Positions 50,929-60,164 of a stretch of DNA of 64,000 nt are shown here, piece after piece. How positions within the stretch are numbered: the stretch's first letter is position 1; each line of letters opens with the position of its first letter. The stretch comes from RUG369 sp050949645 (lineage in GTDB: Bacteria > Planctomycetota > Planctomycetia > Pirellulales > Thermoguttaceae). The DNA lies in the NCBI GenBank assembly GCA_050949645.1, contig JBMNGC010000001.1, forward strand, positions 2,666,001 to 2,730,000, in the 5' to 3' direction. Below the pieces are notes generated by a model that was not told where the DNA came from, did not search any database, and worked only from the letters and a program-made list of their open reading frames with translations. The position numbers were made by a program, and so were the translations under genes.

Positions 50929-52725
50929 ATGAAAAGACGCGCGTTTACGCTTTTGGAACTTCTCTTAGTTCTGGCGCTCATCTGCGTGATCGCAGGAATG
51001 GGCGTTGCGGGCTATCAGCGCATGTACGAGCGCTCGAGGTTTAAAAGCGGCGTCATTGGCGTTCAGATCGATCTTAATCGTACGCGACTCCTCGCGATGC
51101 GAACCGGCCAGGCGTATTTTTTCCGTTTCATACCTGGGACGGGTATCTACGAAATCGCGCCGTTGCCGACCCTTCAGGAGGCGATCTACCGAATGAACGA
51201 CGCCGAGTTCGCCGACTTTCCGAACGCGCTCGGCGGATCCCTGGCAACGAACGGCTATGAATTTGCGACGTCGACCGCCGGCGGCTATTACGACGGATTC
51301 GACCCAATGGGGACGGCGTCCTCCGAGCTCGCCTCCGACGATCTCTTTTCTCGCGAGAATATCCAGGCTGATATGGAACGCGCGGGATACGGGGCCTCAA
51401 GCGCGACGTCGCCCTTTGCTAACGTAGAACTCGGTGGAACGCTCGACTCCGGCGGCGCTAGCGCGACGAGCGGCGGACCGATTGGCGGCGGACTCAGCGG
51501 GTCGGCGTTCGCTGACCCGTTCGCTTCCATGAGCTTCGACGCGCTTGGAACGGGCGATGAATTTGCCTTAGGAACGACTGCGCCTTTTCTCGATAGCGCT
51601 GGGAATCAAGGGATAACGATCCGTGATATGAACGCCGACGAACGACCTCTCGGCAAGACGGATAACACCATCGCCTGGCGCGTTAATGCCGACGGATTGG
51701 TCGTGCGAAAGGAGGCGGAGGGGGACGTCATTTTTACCTTCTCGCGCCTCTCCGATTCAACTCCGACCAACCTTAAACAACGCCGACCAGGTTCGGCGGA
51801 TACCGCGCAGGACGCGCAGGGCGCCTGGGCTGACCAACCCGGGGAAGATATGGGTTCGCGGCTGGGAGGGTCGCTGCGTTCGCCCCCCGAAGCGTCGGGC
51901 GCGCAGGGACTTGGAGGAGGATTGTCCACCCCGACAAACGACCTTGACTTGTATGCAAACGCGCTGATCGCCGGCGAACAGGAGATCGGGCCCCGAAGTC
52001 TCTGGTCGGACCCTATCCTTTTTTATCCAAACGGACGAACCTCAACCGTCGTGTTAAGTCTCGCGGGACTCGGCAAGATTCATTATTACTCTGAGATAGG
52101 CGTGCGCGGAATGACCGGCTACGCGAGAATCTCGAGCATAACGAAGACGCCCTCGAATACGCGCCCCGGCGCGAGCGCGCTCACCCAGGAACAATTCTTC
52201 CGTATGACGCAGCCAGGCGTTCCCTATCAGTACGAGGACGCGTCGACCCTGGCGACCGGCGGCGCGCTTGGCGGCGCAACGGCGCCTGAGGCGGCGCCTT
52301 CACTCCAAGACTCGTCGTTCGGCGACGCGACCGCGAACGTGGGCATTGACGATTTCGCAAGTCAAAACGATTTGATAAATCAAGGAATGACGCCGGATTA
52401 TGGCGCGTCGCAACGCCGGTCGGGATACAATGTCACCGGCGGCGACGTGACCGAGAACGCCGGAATCGACGACTTTGCGAGTCAAAACAATTTGATAAAT
52501 CAAGGATCTACAACGAATTACGGCTCGACGCAGCCCCGATCGGGATATAATTTCTTCGGCGGCGGCGCCGCGACGGCGCCAGAGCGCTTTGAAGCTCCGA
52601 TCGGACAGACTCCGGCGCAGGACGCCTTTGAATCGGGCGGACCAACCTTGGGAACGCCGGGTCTTGCGCCCGGGCCCTCCGACGAACGCGGCGACAATTT
52701 CGCCGCGACGGGAGGCGCGATGTGA
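50929..52725 (+). CDS. GspH-like minor pseudopilin with long low-complexity region
   Basis: The prepilin motif RRA|FTLLELLLVLALICVIAGM opens the 598-aa protein; position -1 is Ala rather than the usual Gly. The next 90 residues (YQRMYERSRFKSGVIGVQIDLNR region, TGQAYFFRF) fit a GspH-type minor pseudopilin. The remainder is Gly/Ser/Ala/Asp-rich, with the phrase LGGGLS and two 40-residue repeats near the C-terminus. A short conserved-looking piece (LWSDPILFYPNGRTSTVVLSL) about residue 360 may be the displaced C-terminal strand region. The ATG at 50929 is preferred over a TTG upstream. Its stop overlaps the next start. Confidence 0.82.
   Translation: MKRRAFTLLELLLVLALICVIAGMGVAGYQRMYERSRFKSGVIGVQIDLNRTRLLAMRTGQAYFFRFIPGTGIYEIAPLPTLQEAIYRMNDAEFADFPNALGGSLATNGYEFATSTAGGYYDGFDPMGTASSELASDDLFSRENIQADMERAGYGASSATSPFANVELGGTLDSGGASATSGGPIGGGLSGSAFADPFASMSFDALGTGDEFALGTTAPFLDSAGNQGITIRDMNADERPLGKTDNTIAWRVNADGLVVRKEAEGDVIFTFSRLSDSTPTNLKQRRPGSADTAQDAQGAWADQPGEDMGSRLGGSLRSPPEASGAQGLGGGLSTPTNDLDLYANALIAGEQEIGPRSLWSDPILFYPNGRTSTVVLSLAGLGKIHYYSEIGVRGMTGYARISSITKTPSNTRPGASALTQEQFFRMTQPGVPYQYEDASTLATGGALGGATAPEAAPSLQDSSFGDATANVGIDDFASQNDLINQGMTPDYGASQRRSGYNVTGGDVTENAGIDDFASQNNLINQGSTTNYGSTQPRSGYNFFGGGAATAPERFEAPIGQTPAQDAFESGGPTLGTPGLAPGPSDERGDNFAATGGAM
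52321..52560 (+). repeat. 120-bp coding tandem repeat in the GspH-like gene
   Basis: Two units of 120 bp (40 codons) share NxGIDDFASQNxLINQG and YGxxQxRSGYN. Confidence 0.85.
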
Positions 52726-53366
52726 AAAGGAAGAATCGCGGCTTTACGCTTCTCGAAATTCTGGTGGTACTTGCCATCCTAGGGATGGGACTTGCGCTCA
52801 TCACGTCGATGATGCGCAATTCCGCCCAGTTTTCCGCTAGAGTTGAGGAGGACACAACGGTCCAGATCGTATGCGACAATATGATGAGCTCGATCCTCTC
52901 GGGCAACATGACCGCAACGATCGGAGTCGAGTTGCCGATTCCCGACGCGCCTAATTGGACCATCCAGACCGAGCTCCTCGACGGTCCGATCGACAGCGTC
53001 GCGGCGGTGCGCATTACGGCGCGTCGCTATGACTCGACGGACAATACGGTCATGCGGACGCCGACTCCCGGACGCGTCTTCGTCCTGAAGGAATGGGTCC
53101 GTCGCGCCGACGTGCGAACGCGGATCATCTCAAACGACGCGACCGGAAGACCGACGGCGATCGACGGTACGGGCGAGACCATCATGCAGGACATGAACGG
53201 CGGCGCGAACGATTTAGGCGGGGGGCTGGCCGGCGGTCTTGGCGGCGATCTGGGCAGCGACTTCGGATGGGACCCGACGATTGGCGAGAATGGGAGCGTC
53301 TTCGACGCCTTTGACGCCTTCGGCGCGACAATGGGGCCCGCCAACGCCGCGCCGCCCGGAATGTGA
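52722..53366 (+). CDS. GspI-like minor pseudopilin
   Basis: The 214-aa protein starts with GTG, overlapping the preceding stop (GTGA), so translation is coupled. NRG|FTLLEILVVLAILGMGLALI is a canonical prepilin signal with Gly at -1 and Glu at +5. The next region (ARVEEDTTVQIVCDNMMSSILSG) resembles GspI-type minor pseudopilins. A beta-rich part follows (WTIQTELLDGPIDSVAAVRITARRY). The last 50 residues are Gly/Asp/Ala-rich. In secretion systems GspI, J and K form the pilus tip; no GspK is present here. Confidence 0.82.
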   Translation: MKRKNRGFTLLEILVVLAILGMGLALITSMMRNSAQFSARVEEDTTVQIVCDNMMSSILSGNMTATIGVELPIPDAPNWTIQTELLDGPIDSVAAVRITARRYDSTDNTVMRTPTPGRVFVLKEWVRRADVRTRIISNDATGRPTAIDGTGETIMQDMNGGANDLGGGLAGGLGGDLGSDFGWDPTIGENGSVFDAFDAFGATMGPANAAPPGM

Positions 53367-53397
53367 GGGCGCTTTCCTCGCGAAGCAGGATAGAAAA

Positions 53398-55890
53398 ATG
53401 CAAAACCGAAACGACAGAACGAGATTACAGCGAAGAGCGAGACGCCTCCATTCGCGTAGCGGCGCCTACACGTTGTTGGAAATTATCCTCGTGCTGGCGC
53501 TTATGTCATTGATACTCGTGGGTTTAAGCTCGGTGATTCGCCTGTTCTCACGTAATTACTCATCAAACGAACGCCGCGTTGGACGCGCGCAGCTCGCGCG
53601 ATCGATCTCGCAGATGCTCGCCGACGACCTTGGCGCGGCCGTTCAAGACCCTATTAGCGCGGTCGACAACGACCCGACGCGCCAATATGTTCGTCATTTC
53701 GGACTGCGCGGCGACTCGCGGTCCCTTCAAATTGACGTCGTCCAATCGAGTTCCTTTACGCCGGTCGCAGACGCGGACGAAAATCGACGCGTCATGGCGG
53801 GTGGCGACAAGAGCCCCAATATGCGCCAGGTTCCGGAGCTCAAGACCGTCTTTTATGAATTCGTGCCGATCAACGAGACGCAGGAACTTCCAGGCGAGGC
53901 TGAAGAAGACTCCCCCTTCGGCGCGACGAGCGGAACGGATCTCGGGTCAACGCTGAGCGGTTCGCTCGCATGGGACGCCGGCGCGGCGAACGCGGGACTG
54001 ACAAGCGAGTTCGTCGACGTGTCGAACCTCTTTTGGGACGGAATGCGACCGCTGACCCAGAAATTTGGACTCTCTCGCCGCGAGCTCGATTACGAGACCC
54101 CTGAGACGGACGACGAGGAGACGTCGCCCATGACCGCCGCTTACGGCATGACGGACGTCGCGTCCGCCGACGTCTCGCACCTCTCCGGTTCGCTCGCTTC
54201 GACTCCCGATATCAACGCGTCGACCCTTGCCGGCGCCGCCGGTTCCGCCGTCGATCCGTTAGGTTTTCCTGGTATGCCAGGCGACGCGGTTCTTAATTTC
54301 GATCCGCCCTTGACTGCGGTGCAAATCGCTATGGACAGCGACGACGGAACGACCTGGGCGCCGGAGGTCCTTGATTGCCGGTTCCGATATTTTGACGGGA
54401 CGGAATGGTTCGATTCTTGGGACAGCCTTGAAAAGAACGGGTTGCCCGTCGCGATCAAGGTCGAATTAAAGCTCTCCACTCTTGACGACATAGATCGGTA
54501 TCGATCCTCCCCGATGTTGCTCGCATTGCCGCAGGCGCGGAGCGTCAAGGAGCTCAACCGGCTTGCGACGTTGTCTGCGGAGGAATCAAGCGACGACCTT
54601 GTGAACTCAAGCCGTTTGATGGGCACGCTCACGGGCGAACCCGGCGCGTCGTACATGAACGAACCGATCGACGTCTTCAATTCATATCTCCCGCCGACGT
54701 CGATTATGGCGGCGATGCGCGGCGTTCCGTATTCCTCCAAACTCGCGTCCCCCTATGCGCGGACAATTCAGTCCCCAGCGTTAGCCGATCAATCGCAGAC
54801 GCCCGACCTTGAGGACTCTGAACTTGTCGACGACGCGGCGTTCTCTTCAGGACTCGTCGGCTCCTTGGGGAATACAGGCGACCTCGGGATGGCGACGGAC
54901 GACGTCGGAGGGACGCTCTCGAGTTCCTATGGGACGACCAATTCTGGGGACGCGTTCCTCGATCAGGCCCAGGAGCTTGAGGCAAGCGGCGCGATCTTTA
55001 ATGAAGCGGGCGTCTGCGTCGATTATTCAAATGACGGAACCTACGTAACGATTGAAGAGATCGCTCGAGAGCTAGGAGTCTCCGAGCCAACCTTTTACGA
55101 AGTCATAGCGTACCTGCCGACCACTCCGTTTTCTCGCGCTAAAACGATCGCGCGTCGAGAGCCGACGACCATTCGACCCGGGAGGGTCGCGGTCCAAACG
55201 CCCGACGGCTCTCCGAGAAACACGAGCCCGGGGCGCAATCCCTACGCGACGGGCACGACGCGAGCGCCTCGCGAGCGGCAGATCAACGAACGAACCGCGA
55301 ATGAACGACGGCCGCGCGAAAATCAGATGAACGAGCGGAACGTGGTCGACCGAATGGCGGCGAATCGCGGCGGACCGGTCGAGCGCACGGGGCAAGAACG
55401 CATGCAAAATGAGCGGAATCAGCTCGACCGCAACGTGGCCTCCAGAACGGCAAGGGAACGAAACGTCGGAACGAGGATAGGGCGCGGCGATCCTCTCTCC
55501 GACGCGAACAGCCCTCCGCTCGGCGTAGAAATTGCGGACGTTAATCCAGCTCCGCCCGGACCGAACGACTCCGCCGTGAACGCGGGGCAGGGCGCTCGGC
55601 CCAACCAACCGTCGACGGCCGTCGGCGGGGGACTCGGCGGCGTCGGGGGCGCAACGAACCTCGGAAATTATGATCCGTTCGAGATTGTCAATCAGACGGA
55701 CGACGTCGTTCCATTTGCCGATAACGCCTTTTCAGCCATTGACGCCGCTTTGAACGCCGGAGGAACAGCGCCTGGAATGATCGCCGACCCGACAGGCGCG
55801 CAAGCCGCTCAGACGCCGAACCCGACAACTCCGAATCCCCGAACTCAGCCGCCGCGGCAACAACAGACGTGGATTCGAGGCAACAAGTAA
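53398..55890 (+). CDS. GspJ-like minor pseudopilin with very long extension
   Basis: The prepilin-like start SGA|YTLLEIILVLALMSLILVG has Ala at -1 and Tyr at +1, a slightly non-canonical cleavage site. The GspJ pattern continues with NERRVGRAQLARSISQMLADDLGAA, and the beta-sheet part ends near LDCRFRYFDGTEWFDSWDS and LPVAIKVELKL (about residues 325-365). At 830 aa it is about four times a normal GspJ. The rest is Ser/Gly/Asp-rich, then an Arg/Asn/Glu segment with NERxxxER phrases (about 620-700), then a Gly/Pro/Asn-rich end. The ATG at 53398 has CAGGA upstream. Confidence 0.82.
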   Translation: MQNRNDRTRLQRRARRLHSRSGAYTLLEIILVLALMSLILVGLSSVIRLFSRNYSSNERRVGRAQLARSISQMLADDLGAAVQDPISAVDNDPTRQYVRHFGLRGDSRSLQIDVVQSSSFTPVADADENRRVMAGGDKSPNMRQVPELKTVFYEFVPINETQELPGEAEEDSPFGATSGTDLGSTLSGSLAWDAGAANAGLTSEFVDVSNLFWDGMRPLTQKFGLSRRELDYETPETDDEETSPMTAAYGMTDVASADVSHLSGSLASTPDINASTLAGAAGSAVDPLGFPGMPGDAVLNFDPPLTAVQIAMDSDDGTTWAPEVLDCRFRYFDGTEWFDSWDSLEKNGLPVAIKVELKLSTLDDIDRYRSSPMLLALPQARSVKELNRLATLSAEESSDDLVNSSRLMGTLTGEPGASYMNEPIDVFNSYLPPTSIMAAMRGVPYSSKLASPYARTIQSPALADQSQTPDLEDSELVDDAAFSSGLVGSLGNTGDLGMATDDVGGTLSSSYGTTNSGDAFLDQAQELEASGAIFNEAGVCVDYSNDGTYVTIEEIARELGVSEPTFYEVIAYLPTTPFSRAKTIARREPTTIRPGRVAVQTPDGSPRNTSPGRNPYATGTTRAPRERQINERTANERRPRENQMNERNVVDRMAANRGGPVERTGQERMQNERNQLDRNVASRTARERNVGTRIGRGDPLSDANSPPLGVEIADVNPAPPGPNDSAVNAGQGARPNQPSTAVGGGLGGVGGATNLGNYDPFEIVNQTDDVVPFADNAFSAIDAALNAGGTAPGMIADPTGAQAAQTPNPTTPNPRTQPPRQQQTWIRGNK

Positions 55891-55920
55891 TAGCGATAAT
55901 CACAATACAGGAGACGCGAG

Positions 55921-57936
55921 ATGAATTCCGGCAAAGAAGTATCGGGCTCGAAGAAATCTAAAAAGAGCGCTTCAAGCGGCGAGAGCGCGTTTGAAAAGAC
56001 CGCTCGGAAATTTTTTGACCTGATCTCATATGAAAAGTTTCGAGCGATCTCCGCGACGCTCATCGTGGTGGCGATAGGGATTGGGTTCGGCAAGATTATG
56101 AGCGTCGAGGCGGTGAATGACCGCGCGATCCAGGATTATCGGCTCAGACAGCTTCCGAGTCGTCTCGAGGAGCGCATTAAGGAGCTCCGCGAGCGAGGGG
56201 TCGACGAAGAGCGTATCAAACAAGAAGAGGCGCGCATCGGTAACGCGCTCCTCAAGGACGCGCTCAAAGCGCGCCCAACCCTCTCTGCGAACGATCGCAG
56301 CCGCTGGTCGACGATCCGCGCGCTCGTTGAAAAAGACGCGCGCGTCTATCGCTATACGCCCGTCATGAACGAATCTCAGAAGGCGACGCGCGCCAAAGAG
56401 CTTGCCGAAAAGTACCCCGACTCCCCGCCCGGTTTCAGGTATCTACCCTCCGAGATCTTGATTAATTGCAGCGACGACTGTCCCGAGCGTTTCGATCCCG
56501 TGCGCGCAAGCGGCAAACGCTATGTGAAGACGCTCGTTCCCTACGCGGTCGATAAAGCTTGGGAAACGCCCGGTTGGGATTCGATCGACGTCGTGAAACA
56601 TGGGCTCCCCGACGAAATATGGGACCCCGCTAATCCAAGTTCCGGATACCACTATTCGAGCAAACCGCCGCTACTACCGACGGTGATGGCGGCGCCATAC
56701 TGGGTTCTGAACCGCGTCTTCAAACTCGATCTCAAAAAAGATCCCTTCCTGACAACGCGGATCCTCCTCGTCTTCTATAACCTGATCCCCCTGGCGATTG
56801 CGTTTTACTGTCTGGCGCGCACGATTGACCTTCTCGGGCGATCCGACTGGGCAAAATTCTTCGCGCTCGCGGCGACGCTCTTCGGGTTCTTTACGCTGAC
56901 ATTTGTCGCGACGCTCAACAACCACATCCCGGGCTTCGTAGCGATTTCAATAGCGCTTTGGGCCGCCTGCGAGATTATCTATCTCGGCAAAAATGACGCC
57001 TGGAGATTCTTCTGCGCAGGGTTCTTTGGCGCGTTTGCCGTCGTCTGCGAACTCCCCGCGCTCGCCTTCGCGGCGCTACTGTGTCTCGCGCTCCTTGTCA
57101 AGCGTCCTACGAAAACGATCCTCGTGTCGATTCCCGCGGGCCTGGTCGTCGCGGCGGCGTTCTTTGCGACGAACTATATCGCGCATGGAACATACGCGCC
57201 GGCCTACGCTCATAAGCGCGACCACATGGCGCTCCAGCAGGCGCTCGCGGAAGCCTCAAAGACGCGCGACGCGGATAATGACGCAACGTCCGCCCCGATC
57301 GCTTCGTTCGATCCTAACGACTGGTACTATTACGTTTACTATCCCGCTGGACGACCGCGGCAACCTGAATACGCCGCGCTCAGTCATTGGGCGAATAGAA
57401 CCGGCGTCGACAGGGGCGAGCCCTCGATTGCGCGCTACGCGTTCCATTCGACGATCGGTCTGCGCGGCGTCTTCTCGCTCACGCCGATCTGGCTCCTCAG
57501 CCTTGCCGGAATCTTCATCTGGCTCTTTGAGGGGAACCGTGGTTTGCCGGAGTCGGTGAACGACGCTTCCGACGAGGAGAAAGAGCTCCTGGCCGCCGCC
57601 GAGCGCGCGCGCCGGAACTTTACAAAGGCGCATGCTTTCAGCGCGCTTGTGTTAACCGTCGTCTTCTTTGCCTTCTTCTTCACGCGAGATCAGGGCGACC
57701 GGAATTACGGCGGCCTGTCATGCTGCCCGCGATGGTTCTTCCCGCTCGCGCCGCTCTTCCTGCTATGCCTGCTGTCGGCGCTTGAAAAGATCGGAACGAG
57801 TCGCATCGGACGCTTGATTGCGTATATCGCGCTCCTGATTTCCGTCCTCTCCGTCTTCTATCCGACCTGGAATCCGTGGACTTCGCCGTGGCTTTACCAG
57901 TACGCCGTTGAAGGCGGTTTCTTTCAGCCGTATTGA
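55921..57936 (+). CDS. Polytopic membrane protein, GT39/ArnT-like
   Basis: A 671-aa inner-membrane protein. A Lys/Ser-rich N-terminus is followed by one helix (ISATLIVVAIGIGFGKIM), a coiled-coil-like hydrophilic region of about 200 residues, then nine or more helices. The segment YHYSSKPPLLPTVMAAPYWV resembles the D/E-KPPL loop of GT39/ArnT-type glycosyltransferases, which use polyprenyl-phosphate sugars. The conserved N-terminal acidic catalytic motif is not certain. It begins 30 bp after the GspJ-like gene with a good ribosome binding site, so it is probably in the same operon; glycosylation of the surface structure would be a natural but unproven link. Confidence 0.72.
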   Translation: MNSGKEVSGSKKSKKSASSGESAFEKTARKFFDLISYEKFRAISATLIVVAIGIGFGKIMSVEAVNDRAIQDYRLRQLPSRLEERIKELRERGVDEERIKQEEARIGNALLKDALKARPTLSANDRSRWSTIRALVEKDARVYRYTPVMNESQKATRAKELAEKYPDSPPGFRYLPSEILINCSDDCPERFDPVRASGKRYVKTLVPYAVDKAWETPGWDSIDVVKHGLPDEIWDPANPSSGYHYSSKPPLLPTVMAAPYWVLNRVFKLDLKKDPFLTTRILLVFYNLIPLAIAFYCLARTIDLLGRSDWAKFFALAATLFGFFTLTFVATLNNHIPGFVAISIALWAACEIIYLGKNDAWRFFCAGFFGAFAVVCELPALAFAALLCLALLVKRPTKTILVSIPAGLVVAAAFFATNYIAHGTYAPAYAHKRDHMALQQALAEASKTRDADNDATSAPIASFDPNDWYYYVYYPAGRPRQPEYAALSHWANRTGVDRGEPSIARYAFHSTIGLRGVFSLTPIWLLSLAGIFIWLFEGNRGLPESVNDASDEEKELLAAAERARRNFTKAHAFSALVLTVVFFAFFFTRDQGDRNYGGLSCCPRWFFPLAPLFLLCLLSALEKIGTSRIGRLIAYIALLISVLSVFYPTWNPWTSPWLYQYAVEGGFFQPY

Positions 57937-58057
57937 CGGCGGAGCGCTCGTCGCCGCGGCGCGTCTCGGCTTGACGCGTCGCGGTTTCACGGTAGACTTA
58001 CGCAGAGCGTTTGGAACGTGAATATCGAACACGGCGCATCCTCTGCCGGAGACCGCA

Positions 58058-58558
58058 ATGGCTAAATCTAAGAAGAAAAAAGACGACAAAAAGCAAGACG
58101 ACGGAATTGAACGCGTTGTGAGCGAGAATCGCGAAGCGCGGTTCCGTTATGAGATCGTCAAGACGCTCGAATGCGGGATCGCGCTCGTAGGAAGCGAAGT
58201 GAAGAGCTTGCGGGAAGGAACGGTCTCGCTCAGAGAATCTTACGCACGCGTCATTAAAGACGAGGTCTATCTCATCAACTGCGATATCCCGCCGTATATC
58301 GATTCGAATCGCTTCAACCATAAATCGAAGCGCGACCGCAAATTGCTCCTGCATCGTCGCGAGATCGATAAATTCGCTAAAAAAGCGCTCGAGAAAGGCA
58401 TGACCCTCGTGCCCCTTAAGCTTTATTTTCGCCGCGGTCGCGCGAAACTTCTCCTCGGGCTCGGACGAGGTCTCAAGCTCCACGACAAGCGTCAACAGCT
58501 TAAGGAACGCGACATGAAAATGGACGCGCAACGCGCGATGCTTGCGCGACGCAGATGA
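58058..58558 (+). CDS. smpB: SsrA-binding protein (trans-translation)
   Basis: This protein binds tmRNA and brings it to stalled ribosomes. The 166 aa contain the OB-fold hallmarks NREARFRYEIVKTLECGIAL and GSEVKSLREGTVSLRESY, then RGRAKLLLGLGRGLKLHDKR and QLKERD, leading into the C-terminal tail that enters the mRNA channel. An N-terminal Lys-rich extension (KSKKKKDDKKQ) is slightly longer than usual. GGAG precedes the ATG. The stop overlaps mutY by four bases. The tmRNA gene was not found in the window. Confidence 0.97.
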   Translation: MAKSKKKKDDKKQDDGIERVVSENREARFRYEIVKTLECGIALVGSEVKSLREGTVSLRESYARVIKDEVYLINCDIPPYIDSNRFNHKSKRDRKLLLHRREIDKFAKKALEKGMTLVPLKLYFRRGRAKLLLGLGRGLKLHDKRQQLKERDMKMDAQRAMLARRR

Positions 58559-59916
58559 AGCGAAAAAAGGACCTGACCAAGCGTCAAATTGCGATCGAAG
58601 CCGCGCGCGAGAGAGCTGAAGAATTTTCTTATATCGGCGCGCGACGAATGCTGCTGACGTGGTTTGACGCGCATGGTCGCCGATTTCCATGGCGCGACGA
58701 TCCAACTCCCTATCGCGTTCTCGTCAGCGAGATTATGCTCCAGCAGACGACCACGCAGACGGTCCTTGGATATTTTCATCGTTTTCTAGAACGATTTCCA
58801 TCGCCCGCCGCGCTCGCCGACTCCTCGGAAGAGGAGGTCCTCGCCATGTGGGAAGGGCTAGGCTACTATCGCCGCGCGCGAGCGCTCCGCAAGGCCGCGA
58901 TTCTCATGACGGAACGCTTTAACTCTCAGGTTCCCGAGAGTTACGACGAGCTCCTGACGCTGCCAGGCGTCGGAAAATATTGCGCGGGCGCCATTATGTC
59001 CTTTGGGTACGACCGTCGCAGCCCGATCCTTGAAGCGAACACAATTCGCCTTCATTCCCGCCTTATTGCGCTGGAACTTGATCCGAAGCTCGCAGATTCT
59101 CAAAGGCTCCTCTGGCAAACAGCCGAAGATTGGCTTCCAAAAGAATCGTCGCGACGTCGCAAAGACGTTTATCGTTCAATCAACGCCGCGTTGACCGATT
59201 TAGGAAGTATGGTATGTCAACCGACGGAGCCTCGTTGCGACATATGCCCGCTCTCTAAATATTGCAACGCGTTTAAACTTGAACTTCAAGATTCGTTGCC
59301 CGCGCTAAAAAAGAAGCCGGCGCCCGTCCCCAAGACGGACGTTGCGTTCTGGATCTCACGGGGCGATTTGACGCGTTCGAGCGTTCCAACGGCGCCCGAC
59401 TGCAAGGCGTCGGCGAGCGACGTGCTACTCATGCGTCGGCCCGCGCATGCGCTATGGGCGGGTCTTTGGGATTTTCCGAAGCTCGAGGTCGTCGACCCTA
59501 TCTTTCGCAACGATCAGAAATGGCGCCGCGACCCCGAGTTAGCGGACCGCCTCGCTCTCTTCCTCGAATCGGAGGTTGGCGCGGAACCGAAACAATATTG
59601 GCCTGGCGCCGCGCTCAAAGTCTTTCGCCATTCGGTCACGCGCTATCGCGTCACGCTTGCGCTTTGTCGACTTGAGTGCGCGAACGCCGCGCTCGATCCG
59701 CACGCGCCGAGGCTTCTCTTCGACGCGGCGCCGCCTGTTGCGACCGTCGGTTCCGATCCGTCGCGCCTCGCGCCGTCCTTAGCGGCGCAACGACTTCGCG
59801 GCAAGCCCCTTGCGTCAGAATGGCGCTGGGTGCCGATCGCGGCGCTCTCAGACTATCCGCTAAGCTCTCCTGGACGCAAAATTGCGTCCTTTATCCAGAA
59901 ACGATACGCGCGCTAA
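58555..59916 (+). CDS. mutY: A/G-specific adenine glycosylase
   Basis: This DNA repair enzyme removes adenine mispaired with 8-oxoguanine. The 453 aa show the catalytic Glu59 in SEIMLQQT, the helix-hairpin-helix LPGVGKYCAGA (136-146) and the 4Fe-4S ligands Cys221, Cys228, Cys231 and Cys237 (C-x6-C-x2-C-x5-C). A C-terminal NUDIX-like 8-oxoG recognition domain contains LLMRRPAHALWAGLWDFPKL. The catalytic Asp of PILDGN in E. coli MutY is Glu160 here (PILEAN). Insertions lengthen the C-terminal domain (canonical enzymes are about 350 aa). The start overlaps the smpB stop (ATGA). Confidence 0.94.
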   Translation: MKRKKDLTKRQIAIEAARERAEEFSYIGARRMLLTWFDAHGRRFPWRDDPTPYRVLVSEIMLQQTTTQTVLGYFHRFLERFPSPAALADSSEEEVLAMWEGLGYYRRARALRKAAILMTERFNSQVPESYDELLTLPGVGKYCAGAIMSFGYDRRSPILEANTIRLHSRLIALELDPKLADSQRLLWQTAEDWLPKESSRRRKDVYRSINAALTDLGSMVCQPTEPRCDICPLSKYCNAFKLELQDSLPALKKKPAPVPKTDVAFWISRGDLTRSSVPTAPDCKASASDVLLMRRPAHALWAGLWDFPKLEVVDPIFRNDQKWRRDPELADRLALFLESEVGAEPKQYWPGAALKVFRHSVTRYRVTLALCRLECANAALDPHAPRLLFDAAPPVATVGSDPSRLAPSLAAQRLRGKPLASEWRWVPIAALSDYPLSSPGRKIASFIQKRYAR

Positions 59917-60164
59917 GCGTTAAAAAAATGGCCTCTTGCAACGCCGATAACGGTCTTTTTTTGCGACCGCTGCGCCTTCGATCTTGAGGAACGCAATCTT
60001 TCTCGAAAAAAACGTTCTTTTAACCTATTGTCGGCGTTTCGCCATTTGATTCTTCATTCTGGCGCTGATATAATCGTACCAAGTTGTTTCATAGGCGTCG
60101 CTGCAATGTCGAAACGTTTGCTAGTCAAAGCGACGCAATCCCCCCCTGTTTAAAAAGGTAAGAA

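Noticed and set aside
57937..58057. tmRNA gene near smpB
   Set aside because: The gap is too short, and no tRNA-Ala-like ends or tag sequence are seen here or in other intergenic intervals.
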